DNA of 64,000 nt from AP-15 sp963747735 (lineage in GTDB: Bacteria; Pseudomonadota; Alphaproteobacteria; ATCC43930; CGMCC-115725). Position numbers and translations under genes: made by a program. Positions 1-9,016 of this stretch are shown piece by piece. Position 1 is the stretch's first letter. Every line of letters begins with the position of its first letter. The stretch is taken from positions 248,001 through 312,000 of the forward strand of contig CAVVGE010000006.1 of assembly GCA_963747735.1 (NCBI GenBank), given 5' to 3'. The notes beneath the pieces were generated by a model. The model ran no database searches, was not told where the DNA came from, and saw nothing but the letters and a program-made list of their open reading frames with translations.

Positions 1-2487
1 GCGGGATCCCGATGCCGATGCGGCCTGCGCCAGCTCGGCCGCCCTGGCGGCAAAGCCGTCGAGGCGCGCGGCAACCTGCTGGTTCAGCGACCCGGCCGGA
101 TAGGCGCCGTCGGCATCGGGCACGCCGGCCGGGATGCCGGTCAAGAGCTCCAGCCCCTGATCCACCGTGTCGATCGGATAGATCGCGAACCGCCCCTCGG
201 CCGCTGCGGCGACGACATCGCGGCGCAGCATCAGGTGCCGGACATTGGCGGCCGGGATCACGACGCCTTGCCCCTCGGCCAGACCGCGCGCCGTGCAGCT
301 GTCGAAAAAGCCCTCGATCTTCTCGTTGACCCCGCCGATCGCCTGGATCTGGCCACGCTGGTCGATCGAGCCGGTGACCGCCAAGGATTGCCTGATCGGC
401 GCTTCGGCCAGCGCCGACAGCAGCGCAAACAATTCCGCGGCCGAGGCGCTGTCGCCATCGACGCCGCCATAGGATTGCTCGAACACCAGGCTGGCGTTGA
501 GCGACAATGGCCGGGTGCCGCCAAAGCGCCCGCCGAGAAACCCGGCGAGGATCAAGACACCCTTCGAATGCAGCGGCCCGCCGAGCTCGACCTCGCGCTC
601 GATATCGACGACCTCGCCGCGGCCGAGCCGCACCCGGGCGGTGATCCGGCTCGGCAGGCCGAAGGCGAGGCTGCCGATGCCGATGACCGACAGGCCGTTG
701 AGCTGGCCGACCCGCGCGCCATCGGTCTCGATGCGGATCGTCCGGCGGCCGATCTCCTGCTGCATGCGGCGGTAGATGCGGTCGCCGCGACGGAATTGCG
801 CATCGATCGCGGCCTGCACCTCGGCCGCGCCGACGATCTCCTTGCCGGCATCGGCGGCGAACTGATCGGCCTCGCGCAACAGATCGCCGATCGCCCGCAT
901 CCCGGTCCACAATTGTCCGGCATCGCCGGCGAGCCGTGCCGTCCGCTCGATCACCCGCGCCACGCCGTCGCGGTCGAGCGACCGCAAGCTCTCGCGCCGG
1001 CCGACAGCGCAGACGAGCCGCGCAAACAACAGCGTGTTGTCGGGCGTGCGCTCGACCCGGTCTTCGAAATCGGCGGCGATCTTGAACAGCTCGGCAAATT
1101 CCTCGTCCTGCGCGCCGAGCAGATAATAGAGCGCCGGCGACCCGATCAGCACGACCTTGACATCGAGCGGGATCGGGTCGGGCGTCAGCGACAAGGTGCT
1201 GGCCATGCTCAACAATTGCTCGATGGTCTCGATCCGGATCTGGCCGGCGTCGAGCGCCCGCTTGAGCGAGGCCCAGCCGAAATTGCCGGTCACCAGCTTT
1301 TGTGCGTCGAGGATCAGGTAGCCGCCATTGGCGCGGTGCAGGGCGCCGGGCTTCAACAGGTTGAAGTCGGTGACGAGCGCGCCAAAGCGGGCCAGGTGCT
1401 CGACCCGTCCGACCAGGGTCTGATGCGTCGGGTTGTCCTCATAGACGACCGGCGCGCCGCGCTGGCCGGCATTGTCGACAAAGAGGTTCACCCCATAGCG
1501 GCGAAAGCGCGCATCGTCGACCGCGGCGGTGACCGCCGCCGGCATCGGCGCGTCGGTCGGCGGTGTCGCCGGCGCCAGAAAATCGTCGACATTCTCTTTG
1601 ACATCGGCCTCGACGGCATCGAGATAGGCCGCCACCTCGGGCAGGTCGGAGAAGGCGGCATGGATCTCGCGCATCAGATGGCCGATCGCCAGCCCCGTGG
1701 TCTCGCGGTTGAGCTCACGCAGGGCGTCGCGATGCGCGCGCTCCCACAGTGGGACATCGTGCAGCGCCGCTTCGAGCTCCTTTTGGACCGCCTCGATGTC
1801 GTGCTGGAAGCGGTCGCGCTCCTCGGCCGGGACCGCTTCGAACGCCTCGGGCGGCAACACCTTGCCGTCGCGCATCGGCGCCAGCGCCAGCCCCATCGGC
1901 GTGCGCAGCAATGCGATGCTCTGCTGCTGGGCGTGCTGCTGCACGGCGCCGAACGCGTCCTCGTTGCGCTGCTTCAGCTGCTGGTCGATGACCTCGCGGC
2001 GCGCGCGGTATTCGTCGCGCTCGAACGCGGCCGGCAGCGCCGCGCGCAATTCCTCGACCAGCCGCTTGATCGCGGCGGCGAGCCCGGCCCCGCGCCCCGC
2101 CGGCAGCGGCAATCGGCGCGGCTGCTGCGGATCGGCGAAGTTGTTGACATAGCACCAATCGGGCGGCGCCGGCTCGCCTGCGGCGCGGTCGCGCAGCAGC
2201 TCCTCGACCAGCGCATGCCGGCCGGTCCCGGTAGCGCCCAGCGCATAGATGTTGTAGCCCTTGCGCCGCATCCGCATGGCAAAGCGGATCGCCTCGACCG
2301 CCCGCTCCTGACCGATCTGCCCCGGCGCGTCTTCGAGCTCGCTGCACAAGGCGAACGGCAGCTCGGCCGGGTCGCAACGGCGGTAGAGCGCGACCGGCGG
2401 CAGCGGCCGCGCCAGCTCGAAGCCCGCGCGGGAGCGGGAGGAGGCGACCGCATCGGCCGCGGTCCGATCGATCATCGCCGCCTGCAT
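1..2487 (-). CDS. LonB-like ATP-dependent protease (AAA + Lon protease domain), 3' end outside window
   Basis: Reading the minus strand from ATG at 2487 gives 829 codons still open at the window edge, so only a short C-terminal tail is missing. The protein resembles the COG1067 Lon-protease family (LonB-type), cytoplasmic AAA+ proteases distinct from classical Lon. An N-terminal P-loop is seen as GATGTGRH near residue 55, with Arg where Lys is usual. The C-terminal proteolytic domain carries the Ser-Lys dyad: Ser in GVDGDSASAAEL near residue 677 and Lys in GGVNEKIEGFFD near residue 722. A second in-frame ATG lies at 2475. No partner gene is adjacent; it is divergent from the flavoprotein at 2575. 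The family assignment is firm; substrates are unknown. Confidence 0.9.
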   Translation of the reverse strand, partial: MQAAMIDRTAADAVASSRSRAGFELARPLPPVALYRRCDPAELPFALCSELEDAPGQIGQERAVEAIRFAMRMRRKGYNIYALGATGTGRHALVEELLRDRAAGEPAPPDWCYVNNFADPQQPRRLPLPAGRGAGLAAAIKRLVEELRAALPAAFERDEYRARREVIDQQLKQRNEDAFGAVQQHAQQQSIALLRTPMGLALAPMRDGKVLPPEAFEAVPAEERDRFQHDIEAVQKELEAALHDVPLWERAHRDALRELNRETTGLAIGHLMREIHAAFSDLPEVAAYLDAVEADVKENVDDFLAPATPPTDAPMPAAVTAAVDDARFRRYGVNLFVDNAGQRGAPVVYEDNPTHQTLVGRVEHLARFGALVTDFNLLKPGALHRANGGYLILDAQKLVTGNFGWASLKRALDAGQIRIETIEQLLSMASTLSLTPDPIPLDVKVVLIGSPALYYLLGAQDEEFAELFKIAADFEDRVERTPDNTLLFARLVCAVGRRESLRSLDRDGVARVIERTARLAGDAGQLWTGMRAIGDLLREADQFAADAGKEIVGAAEVQAAIDAQFRRGDRIYRRMQQEIGRRTIRIETDGARVGQLNGLSVIGIGSLAFGLPSRITARVRLGRGEVVDIEREVELGGPLHSKGVLILAGFLGGRFGGTRPLSLNASLVFEQSYGGVDGDSASAAELFALLSALAEAPIRQSLAVTGSIDQRGQIQAIGGVNEKIEGFFDSCTARGLAEGQGVVIPAANVRHLMLRRDVVAAAAEGRFAIYPIDTVDQGLELLTGIPAGVPDADGAYPAGSLNQQVAARLDGFAARAAELAQAASASGSR

Positions 2488-2516
2488 CCTCGGAGTTGCG
2501 GAAGTTCGATCGCCAA

Positions 2517-2550
2517 AGGCTTTATCATAGCCGAGGCTTTATCATAGCCG
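2517..2550. repeat. Perfect 17-bp tandem duplication in the lon-like/flavoprotein divergent promoter region
   Basis: The unit AGGCTTTATCATAGCCG occurs twice head-to-tail (2517-2533 and 2534-2550). Each unit contains a small inverted repeat GGCT/AGCC around a 7-base AT-rich centre. It lies between two divergent starts (2487 minus, 2575 plus), so it could be a doubled operator or promoter element; no function can be read directly. Confidence 0.8.
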
Positions 2551-2574
2551 AGCGGGTGCGCGCGGGAGAAGCGG

Positions 2575-3102
2575 ATGAGCGGCGAAACTTTTCCGGTGGC
2601 CTATCTGGTGCTGAGCGGCACGACGACGGCGGCGCGCGGCCCCGAATTGCTGCGCGGGCTGGTCGAGCTCGGCTTTGCCCAGGTCATCGTCATCCCGACG
2701 CCAAACGCCGCCCGCATCGTCGCGGCGCGCGAGCTCGCCGATGTGGCGGGGGCGCAGGTGGTCCAATCCTATTTCGACCTGGCGATCCGGCCGCGGCCGC
2801 CGCGCGGCGTCGTGCTGTTCGCGCCCTGCAGCTTCAACTCGTTGAACAAGCTCGCCCACGGCATCGCCGACAGCCTCGCGTTGTCGGTCGTCGCCGAGGC
2901 GATCGGGCGCAAGACACCGGTCATCCTCGGCCCGTCGCTAAACGCCCCGCTCCTCGCCCACCCGATGGCGCAGGCATCGCTCGCCACACTGCCCCTCTGG
3001 GGGGTAACGATCGTGCCGCCGGCCGATCAAGGCGAAGGCCCGCGCCTCGCCCCATCGCCCGCTCTCCTCGCCGCGGCGCGGCCCTATGTCAGCCGCGGCT
3101 GA
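2575..3102 (+). CDS. Flavoprotein-family protein (Dfp/PPC-decarboxylase-like fold)
   Basis: A 175-residue protein that looks like the Flavoprotein superfamily (phosphopantothenoylcysteine decarboxylase and flavin prenyltransferase relatives). The run FAPCSFNSLNKLAHGIADSL is the equivalent of the conserved PxSxNTxxKIAxGIAD segment that lines the FMN site, followed by a helix-rich stretch and PVILGPSLNAPLLAHP. It is a stand-alone domain, not the fused CoaBC. ATG at 2575 has a GGGAGAAG ribosome-binding site close upstream. No neighbour suggests the substrate, so the call stops at family level. The following 290 bases (3103-3392) hold no gene I can support. Confidence 0.65.
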   Translation: MSGETFPVAYLVLSGTTTAARGPELLRGLVELGFAQVIVIPTPNAARIVAARELADVAGAQVVQSYFDLAIRPRPPRGVVLFAPCSFNSLNKLAHGIADSLALSVVAEAIGRKTPVILGPSLNAPLLAHPMAQASLATLPLWGVTIVPPADQGEGPRLAPSPALLAAARPYVSRG

Positions 3103-3392
3103 CGCGGCCCGAGAACCGGCAGCAGCGTCGGCCGATTTTCCCTCGTATGACGAGCCTCACGATGCAATTTTCTCCGTCGTCTCGCGGGACCGGCACGGGG
3201 TGTCGCCCCAATGAAGGTTTGCACCGCGCCAACGCCTGCCATCGGGTGGACCCCCGGCATGAGCACCGGGTGGTGTTGTCGCTCGACCTCACACAGCTGT
3301 AGACAGCGCTAGGCAAGATCACGATAGTGCGCCCGTCGCAGGACATCGCGACGCCACTGACGCTGGCGCGTAATCCGGGGTGGAGCGCTACG

Positions 3393-3668
3393 ATGGATAA
3401 TGATTTGCCGTCAGCCGTCAGTGACGGTCGTTCTCCGCTTCCCTTGGATCACGACGAAGCGTCGTCAACCCGGTCGTCAACATCATCCCACGACGCCGAC
3501 CTGCCGGATAAGGCTGCCCTCGTTGCGGAGATTGGGCGTCTCGCCCAACTGGTGGGATTCCTAAGGATCGAAAACGAACGACTCGCTGCGGAACGTCACG
3601 ATTTCCGCTTGCGCCTTGAAATGCAGCAAGGCCAAAACCGACGGCGTCCGAGCGAAGCTAAGACATAG
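3393..3668 (+). CDS. Small hypothetical protein with C-terminal coiled coil
   Basis: A 91-residue product beginning MDNDLPSAV. The first 50 residues are Ser/Asp-rich and probably disordered. Residues from about 52 on (ALVAEIGRLAQLVGFLRIEN) have heptad hydrophobics typical of a short coiled coil, followed by a basic tail. ATG at 3393 has GGAG seven bases upstream; an upstream in-frame ATG at 3327 lacks a good site. It directly precedes the glycosyltransferase region and could be a small chain-length or scaffold accessory protein, but that is inference. It might not be a real gene. Confidence 0.4.
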   Translation: MDNDLPSAVSDGRSPLPLDHDEASSTRSSTSSHDADLPDKAALVAEIGRLAQLVGFLRIENERLAAERHDFRLRLEMQQGQNRRRPSEAKT

Positions 3669-3764
3669 AGTTTTCTGCTGATATTTTAGTTGGCCAAGCA
3701 GACGAATTAGTTTACCGATCAGAACGATATTCTTCATGGACGTGTTATTTAGATTTTTTCGAAC

Positions 3765-5087
3765 ATGCTAAAAATCACCTCTTTAAAATTCTTGTTCTCA
3801 GGTAGGGCATCACAGACACTGATGATAAGTCACCAGCGCAACGCAGCTCGCGATTGCGATTTGGTCAAACTTGCGCGGCACGAATTTGTCGCAGCCAAGG
3901 TAGCGGTCGAAGGCGGGGGGCAATATCGGATTTTCCTTAAGGTCGTCAGCAGCAGCGCACGCCGTGACGCCGCGATGCTGACATTTTCGGTCGACGTGCC
4001 GCTGAACGCGGAGGACGCGGTTAAATATTTTCCGCGTTTTACGACCGCGGTCGGGAAACCTTTCACATTTGTCCCCAACCAGAGCGAGGAACAGAATGAA
4101 GGGCTGACATTGGTGCGATTTACGGCGCCGCCGGGAGCCCGCTTTCTGACTATCGGCGCGCGCCGATGGGCCACGGACGGTGATGTCGAAATCGGCAAAT
4201 GCTTGGTCCTGGAGCCGCAGGACGGCGGGACGGTGAGCGCCCTCGACTGCACTCTGCCCGCGGGAAGGTTTTGCGAGCTGCTCATTGACGCTGGCAAGGC
4301 GTCGCATCTGAGCACGGTCGCGGTTTTTACTGCGGCGCTGAACTTTCGCGACGCGGAGCAGCGGCCATTGCCAGCGGGAAACCAGGTCTTCCGCTGTGCC
4401 GCCTATCCTGGCTCGCCGCCAGCCGAAGCCGCATTGCCGGTGCCCGTCGAAACGCCAGCAGGTGCGGTGACAGCCAGCGTCAGCATCGCGTCCGGCGACG
4501 AGCAGCTTCCCGGTCTCGTTCAGATCACGCCGCGGGCGCTCGCCCAGCCGGTCGCAGCTGCCGCCTTCCTCTCGTCACTAAAGGACCGATTAGACCGACG
4601 AGCCGCGGTGATCCGGATGCACGCCGGCCAAGACCTACGCCGCAGCAAAGACGAGGTCGATGATTGGCTGTGCTCGGAAAAGGCGGCGGTGTTGCAGCGG
4701 GCAGCGACCCTGTTTCGTCTCGACAGCGAGGCCGAAACATCACCCCCAGGCGACAGCGCTTCGCTCCCTGTGGTTCCCGGCACGATCATCGAAATCCGAC
4801 TGGTCCCAGTGCTGGTGCCCCCACTGCCGGAGCCGTCCACCGCCACGCTCAAATTATCATTTTTCGATTCCGACGGTAGGGATTTGCCCGATGCCGGGCA
4901 TCAGGCCTCATGGTCGCGCTGGACCCGCCGCCAATATCCATTGTCGTTCGAGGCGGAAGCATTCGATCAGCAAGCCCATTTCGCGGTCCCGCACTACGTT
5001 GTCGTACCGCCATTTGCCACGTCACTGAACGTCGAGGTGCAGGGCACGACCGGCAACAGCCGGCCTCGGTGCAGATGCAGACTGTAA
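3765..5087 (+). CDS. N-terminal part of a large glycosyltransferase, separated by frameshift from 5131-7086
   Basis: This 440-residue frame starts at ATG 3765 in AT-rich DNA and encodes a largely beta-strand-rich region with no family motif I recognise. Its last eight residues (PRCRCRL) look like out-of-frame sequence. Just after SLNVEVQGTTGN, the next frame continues sensibly through ASVQMQTVTIFDNEV (about 5065-5120), and the third frame then enters the glycosyltransferase at 5131. Two single-base deletions therefore explain the break, and the restored protein would be about 1107 residues (3765-7086). Its function is probably that of an N-terminal accessory or sugar-binding module of the downstream enzyme. 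Real frameshift or sequence error cannot be told apart here. Confidence 0.6.
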   Translation: MLKITSLKFLFSGRASQTLMISHQRNAARDCDLVKLARHEFVAAKVAVEGGGQYRIFLKVVSSSARRDAAMLTFSVDVPLNAEDAVKYFPRFTTAVGKPFTFVPNQSEEQNEGLTLVRFTAPPGARFLTIGARRWATDGDVEIGKCLVLEPQDGGTVSALDCTLPAGRFCELLIDAGKASHLSTVAVFTAALNFRDAEQRPLPAGNQVFRCAAYPGSPPAEAALPVPVETPAGAVTASVSIASGDEQLPGLVQITPRALAQPVAAAAFLSSLKDRLDRRAAVIRMHAGQDLRRSKDEVDDWLCSEKAAVLQRAATLFRLDSEAETSPPGDSASLPVVPGTIIEIRLVPVLVPPLPEPSTATLKLSFFDSDGRDLPDAGHQASWSRWTRRQYPLSFEAEAFDQQAHFAVPHYVVVPPFATSLNVEVQGTTGNSRPRCRCRL

Positions 5088-5130
5088 CAATTTTTGACAA
5101 TGAGGTCGCCGGGTTTCTCGAACTGCCATC

Positions 5131-7086
5131 GTGTATATCAAGGAACGGGCGCAATTCCTGGCCCGTTTGGCACGCTGCCTGCCGACCGCGTCTGAGGCCG
5201 CCGTGGCCTCCGCCATAGCGAATGAGCACCAAGCTTGCAGCGCGCATCTGGAGCTGCTGAAGAGTTTCCTGCTATCGCCGCCGGATCTGCGCGTCTGGCA
5301 GAAAGCGAGCGCGGCGACTTCGTTTGACATTGCGGGGCTACCGCGCCTGTTGCCCGAACCCACTCTCGACGAAGATGCGCCCGCTGCGGCAGCATCGAAG
5401 CTGCACGTCGGCGTTATCGGCAGCAAGGATTTCATCTATTATATTTCTGTTTGGCACCAAGTGACACCGCTGACAGTTGACGTCATGGCCACGGCGGCCG
5501 CGGTTCTGTCGTTCGACCTTGTCGTATTGCAGCAATCCGATCGACTGGCCGGCGGTTGGCCGCAATCCTTCTTCGGGTTTGTCGATGGCACCATCCCGCC
5601 ATCGACCCTGGAAATGATCCGAGCATGGCGCCAGCGCGGCATGCCGATTGTTCTGGTGGCCGATCCGTCGCCGGTTTTTCTGCGGCTGATCGAGGCTTGG
5701 GCGGCCGAGGTCGACTGGCTGGTGATAGCGGGGCCGAGGGCCGAGGACGAGAAGGTCGCCGACGGCCTCGGCGACCGGTCCAATTTCGTGCGTTTTCCGC
5801 TCCTGGTCGAAACAAGGCTGCACCGTCCGGTGATCGAGGAGCGCCGGCCGCAGTTCAGCATTCTATATTCTTCGATCTCCGACCTGTTCGATTTCAGGGA
5901 CAACATAGAATATCTCGAACGCATCGCCGACGCAGGACTGGTCATTGCCGACCGTCATTGGCGCCTGGTCATCGAACGGGCTCTGAGCAACCTTCAGGCG
6001 CCGACTCTGGCCGAGCGCGTATTCGGCTCCGCCAGCACCGAGCAATGGGCGTTTCTTTGCCGTCACGCCGCGGTGGCGTTGTTTTTTGAAGACAGCCTTC
6101 TGCCTCGTTATAAAGCAGCGCACGTGATGGCCGAGTCAATCGCCAACGGCGCCGTGGTCGTATATGTCGGTGATCCACTGCAGCTGGGGGAGCTCGCGGA
6201 CAGCGTGGTGACGGCGGACACCCCCTACCAGTTGTCGCTGGTATTGCGCCAGCTCCGCTTCGATTGGTACCGTGAGCAGGTGTGGCTGCGGGCATTCCGC
6301 CGCTTGCATCGCCAATGCCGCTTCGAGCGGCTGGCCAATTGGTTGCACGGCTTGACGCTCACCGGGGCGCAGCGAGGGCCGGCCGCGCCCAAGGCGACGA
6401 TGATCACAATCTCGAAGCGCCCGCACTTGCTTGATTATTGCATAGAGAAGTTCAGCAGCCAGACCCATCCCGACGTGGAGCTGGTGCTGATTTTAAACAC
6501 CGATATCGACAAGATGGCGCTGAACGAGACGGTCAGCGACCCACGCATCCAAATCTATAACGTCCCGAAAGAATTCAATATCGGCTATTGCCTCAACATG
6601 GCGATCGCGGTCGCCAACGGCGACATATGGCTGAAATGTGACGACGATGATTTTTACGGGCCGCATTATGTCGAGGACATGGTCAATGCGTTCCATTTCA
6701 GCGGGGCGGGGATGGTCGGAAAGCCGCAATGGTATATCTACTTCGATGACGAGGATGCGATTTATTTCCGTACGATGGCAACCGACCGGGAACGTTCGGT
6801 GCTGCGACCAGGGGAGTTTCTGACTGGCGCCACCTTGGCCGCGCGGACGACGGCGACCGGCCAAGACAATTTATGGTTTTCCAGCACCATCCGGATGGCC
6901 AACGATTCGGAATGGGTGCGGGCCGCGTTCGACAAAGGAGTGGCGATCTTTTTTTCCGATCGCAGCAACTTCGTTGTCTTTCGTTCGGCCGATCTCGGCG
7001 GCCATACCTGGTCGATGAGCAACGAGGCGCTGCGCCGGCAGAGCGCAAGGCTGGTCGCAGGACCGCGATATGACCTCGTCTGCTGA
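5131..7086 (+). CDS. Glycosyltransferase with GT-B-like and GT-A (family 2-like) domains
   Basis: 651 residues from GTG 5131; likely the C-terminal two thirds of a protein starting at 3765 (see that entry). Residues about 90-390 look like a GT-B/spore-coat-type module (HVGVIGSKDF, later HVMAESIANGAVVVYVGDP). Residues about 415-620 are a GT-A domain: MITISKRPHLLDYCIEKFSSQ, then NGDIWLKCDDDDFYGPHYVE, where the DDDD run is the nucleotide-sugar/metal-binding DxD site. The predicted role is sugar transfer in surface polysaccharide or glycoprotein synthesis in the cytoplasm. The downstream glycosyltransferase overlaps its 3' end by 17 bases, implying co-translation. The GTG start is probably an artefact of the frameshift. 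Confidence 0.75.
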   Translation: MYIKERAQFLARLARCLPTASEAAVASAIANEHQACSAHLELLKSFLLSPPDLRVWQKASAATSFDIAGLPRLLPEPTLDEDAPAAAASKLHVGVIGSKDFIYYISVWHQVTPLTVDVMATAAAVLSFDLVVLQQSDRLAGGWPQSFFGFVDGTIPPSTLEMIRAWRQRGMPIVLVADPSPVFLRLIEAWAAEVDWLVIAGPRAEDEKVADGLGDRSNFVRFPLLVETRLHRPVIEERRPQFSILYSSISDLFDFRDNIEYLERIADAGLVIADRHWRLVIERALSNLQAPTLAERVFGSASTEQWAFLCRHAAVALFFEDSLLPRYKAAHVMAESIANGAVVVYVGDPLQLGELADSVVTADTPYQLSLVLRQLRFDWYREQVWLRAFRRLHRQCRFERLANWLHGLTLTGAQRGPAAPKATMITISKRPHLLDYCIEKFSSQTHPDVELVLILNTDIDKMALNETVSDPRIQIYNVPKEFNIGYCLNMAIAVANGDIWLKCDDDDFYGPHYVEDMVNAFHFSGAGMVGKPQWYIYFDDEDAIYFRTMATDRERSVLRPGEFLTGATLAARTTATGQDNLWFSSTIRMANDSEWVRAAFDKGVAIFFSDRSNFVVFRSADLGGHTWSMSNEALRRQSARLVAGPRYDLVC

Positions 7087-7984
7087 GGGTGGGATGAGCG
7101 AGTTCAGCAACGCCGTAGTGGCTGGCATGGCGACGTTTCCGCAGCGCGCCGCCCTTCTTGAGGACTGTCTCGAGCGGATCGCGCCACAGGTCGATGCTCT
7201 TCTCCTTTACCTCAATGAGTATAGCTCGATTCCGCATTTCCTTGCTAAATTTCGCAACGTCTACCCCATTCTCGGCAAGGATGCCTGCGGCGACCTGTCG
7301 GCGACCGGCAAGATGGTGGTGCTGAAGCATTGTCGCAACTGTTATCTCTTTCTGCTCGACGATGACATTCTCGTGCCGGCGGACTATGTCGATAAGATGA
7401 AGGCCGGCATCGACTTGTACGAAAATCGGGCCGCCTTCTGCGTCCATGGCACGATCATCGCCGGTGACGCCGAGGGATATTTCGAGCGCTCGCAATATTT
7501 TGGTTGGCGTGAGGGGCTGCGGGAGCACAAGCTGGTTACGCTTGTTGGTTCCGGCACCTTTGCCGTGCATCAGTCGCGGTTTCCGGCAAATTTCGAGCAG
7601 TTTCTCGGCGAGGTGATGGTGGATCTGCGGATATCGATGATTTGCCGCGACAATGGTGTGCCGTTGCTCAGTATCGAGCGGCCCGCGTTCTGGCTCGACA
7701 TCAACATTCAAGATGGATTGTGGGAGCAGTTCCGGACCAGCGTGACGCACCATACCCTGGCGATGCGGGAAAACCGGCCATGGACCTTCCCTCGCTTTGC
7801 CGCGATAGTCACGGCGATGTTTGATGAGCAGTTCGGCGGGTTTAGCCGCAAAGCTGCCCGGCTGCGCAAGTTCGATAGCGAGACGACGGCAGCCATTCTA
7901 GGGGGTTGGACCCCGCCGGGTTGGGACGCGACGTCAACCGCTTTGGGGGCACGCACCCGCCATCTTCGTACTTTTGGCCGCTGA
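7070..7984 (+). CDS. Glycosyltransferase family 2-like protein
   Basis: 304 residues. The N-terminus (AVVAGMATFPQRAALLEDCLERI) is the usual first strand and helix of GT-A enzymes that begin with M(A/S)T-P-R. YLFLLDDDILVPADYVDKM carries the DDD nucleotide-sugar/metal site near residue 105. ATG 7070 overlaps the preceding gene by 17 bases; ATG 7094 (MSEFSNAVV), just behind GAGGGTGGG, is an equally good start. It sits between another glycosyltransferase and an FkbM methyltransferase, so it is probably part of one glycan-assembly pathway. Acceptor and sugar are unknown. Confidence 0.7.
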   Translation: MTSSAEGGMSEFSNAVVAGMATFPQRAALLEDCLERIAPQVDALLLYLNEYSSIPHFLAKFRNVYPILGKDACGDLSATGKMVVLKHCRNCYLFLLDDDILVPADYVDKMKAGIDLYENRAAFCVHGTIIAGDAEGYFERSQYFGWREGLREHKLVTLVGSGTFAVHQSRFPANFEQFLGEVMVDLRISMICRDNGVPLLSIERPAFWLDINIQDGLWEQFRTSVTHHTLAMRENRPWTFPRFAAIVTAMFDEQFGGFSRKAARLRKFDSETTAAILGGWTPPGWDATSTALGARTRHLRTFGR

Positions 7985-8029
7985 TCAAGGACCGGCATTC
8001 ATGCGATTGCTGGCAGATCACGGCGCGCA

Positions 8030-9016
8030 ATGAGGTCGCCGATGTCCACCACCCACTCGGGGAGAACCGCCGCTGCGCTGCTGTTTGGGCTGCGCGAGGC
8101 CATCCGACTACGGCGGCACCTCGACCCAACCCAAGCCGGTGCCGTAGAGCAGGGTGGGACCGGGGTCTTATCGCCCGAGGCGCGGCGCCAGGCAAATGCA
8201 GCCGTCCACTCGGCGGGTTTCGCGCACATTCTGGCTGCGCCTTTCTTCGAGATAGCCAGCACCAACGCCGCCGCCATCGACGAGACGTTTGCCATGCTCG
8301 CCGACACGCTGTCGGTCGACATCCTGGAGTGGGCCTTGCGGTTTCGTCTGTTGCTCGCCGCCTACCCGCAGCAGTTGCTGCACGCCGAGTTGAACGGTCC
8401 GCTCGGCCCGGACTTTTGGCAACAAGCGCAACGGCGAGCGCATCGGCGGACGGACTTGCCAAAGGGCTTGAGCCCGCGAGGCTACACCGCTTTTTGGGGA
8501 ATGGGCGCCAATTCGCTCCCCGGTTTGTGCGCTGTGGACCCGGGCGCCACGGTGATCGAGGTCGGCGCATCCCACGGCGACATCACACTTTACCTCGCCA
8601 GCCTGTGCGGCCCGAGCGGGCATGTGCACGCGTTCGAGCTGCTGCCCGAAAATTACCGCAAGCTGGTCGGTAACCTCGCCGTCAACAACAACCAAATCGT
8701 CACTCCGCTATGTCGGGCACTATGGGACACGACTGGTCCTCTGCAAGCCATATTCTCGGCCGATGGAAGCCGGATCGGCGCCGGGCCTGCGGACGCCGTC
8801 ACCGGCACCGTCGAAGCCACGACCATGGACCAATATTGCCACGACGCCGGTCTCGATCGCGTCGATTTCATCAAGCTCGATGCGCCGGGCGGTTCCGAGC
8901 ACATCCTGCTCGGCGCGCGCGAAACATTGCGGCGCCACCGGCCCCGGCTGGCCGTCACAATCCACTATAATCATGGCGCAGATTACTTCAAAATCCCGCG
9001 CTGGTTCGGCAGATAG
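8030..9016 (+). CDS. FkbM-family methyltransferase, C-terminus frameshifted
   Basis: 328 residues as read. The SAM-binding Rossmann motif is VIEVGASHGDITLYLA (about residue 180), and IKLDAPGGSEHILLGA matches the FkbM signature IKIDVEGxExxVLxGA. The protein stops abruptly after DYFKIPRWFGR, but the neighbouring frame continues with VRQIVHGNYKYYIRHYGPIY and TILYAAPT to a stop at 9096, exactly the tail expected for this family. One missing C in the CCC run at about 8996-8998 accounts for it. The true gene is probably 8030-9096 (355 residues). Such enzymes O-methylate sugars or lipids, which fits the glycosyltransferase neighbours. Confidence 0.75.
   Translation: MRSPMSTTHSGRTAAALLFGLREAIRLRRHLDPTQAGAVEQGGTGVLSPEARRQANAAVHSAGFAHILAAPFFEIASTNAAAIDETFAMLADTLSVDILEWALRFRLLLAAYPQQLLHAELNGPLGPDFWQQAQRRAHRRTDLPKGLSPRGYTAFWGMGANSLPGLCAVDPGATVIEVGASHGDITLYLASLCGPSGHVHAFELLPENYRKLVGNLAVNNNQIVTPLCRALWDTTGPLQAIFSADGSRIGAGPADAVTGTVEATTMDQYCHDAGLDRVDFIKLDAPGGSEHILLGARETLRRHRPRLAVTIHYNHGADYFKIPRWFGR

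Noticed and set aside
235..2547. 770-codon open frame on the plus strand
   Set aside because: It is the antisense of the lon-like gene. Its translation is Arg/Asp/Gly-rich low-complexity typical of GC-rich shadow frames, while the minus strand gives clear protease motifs.
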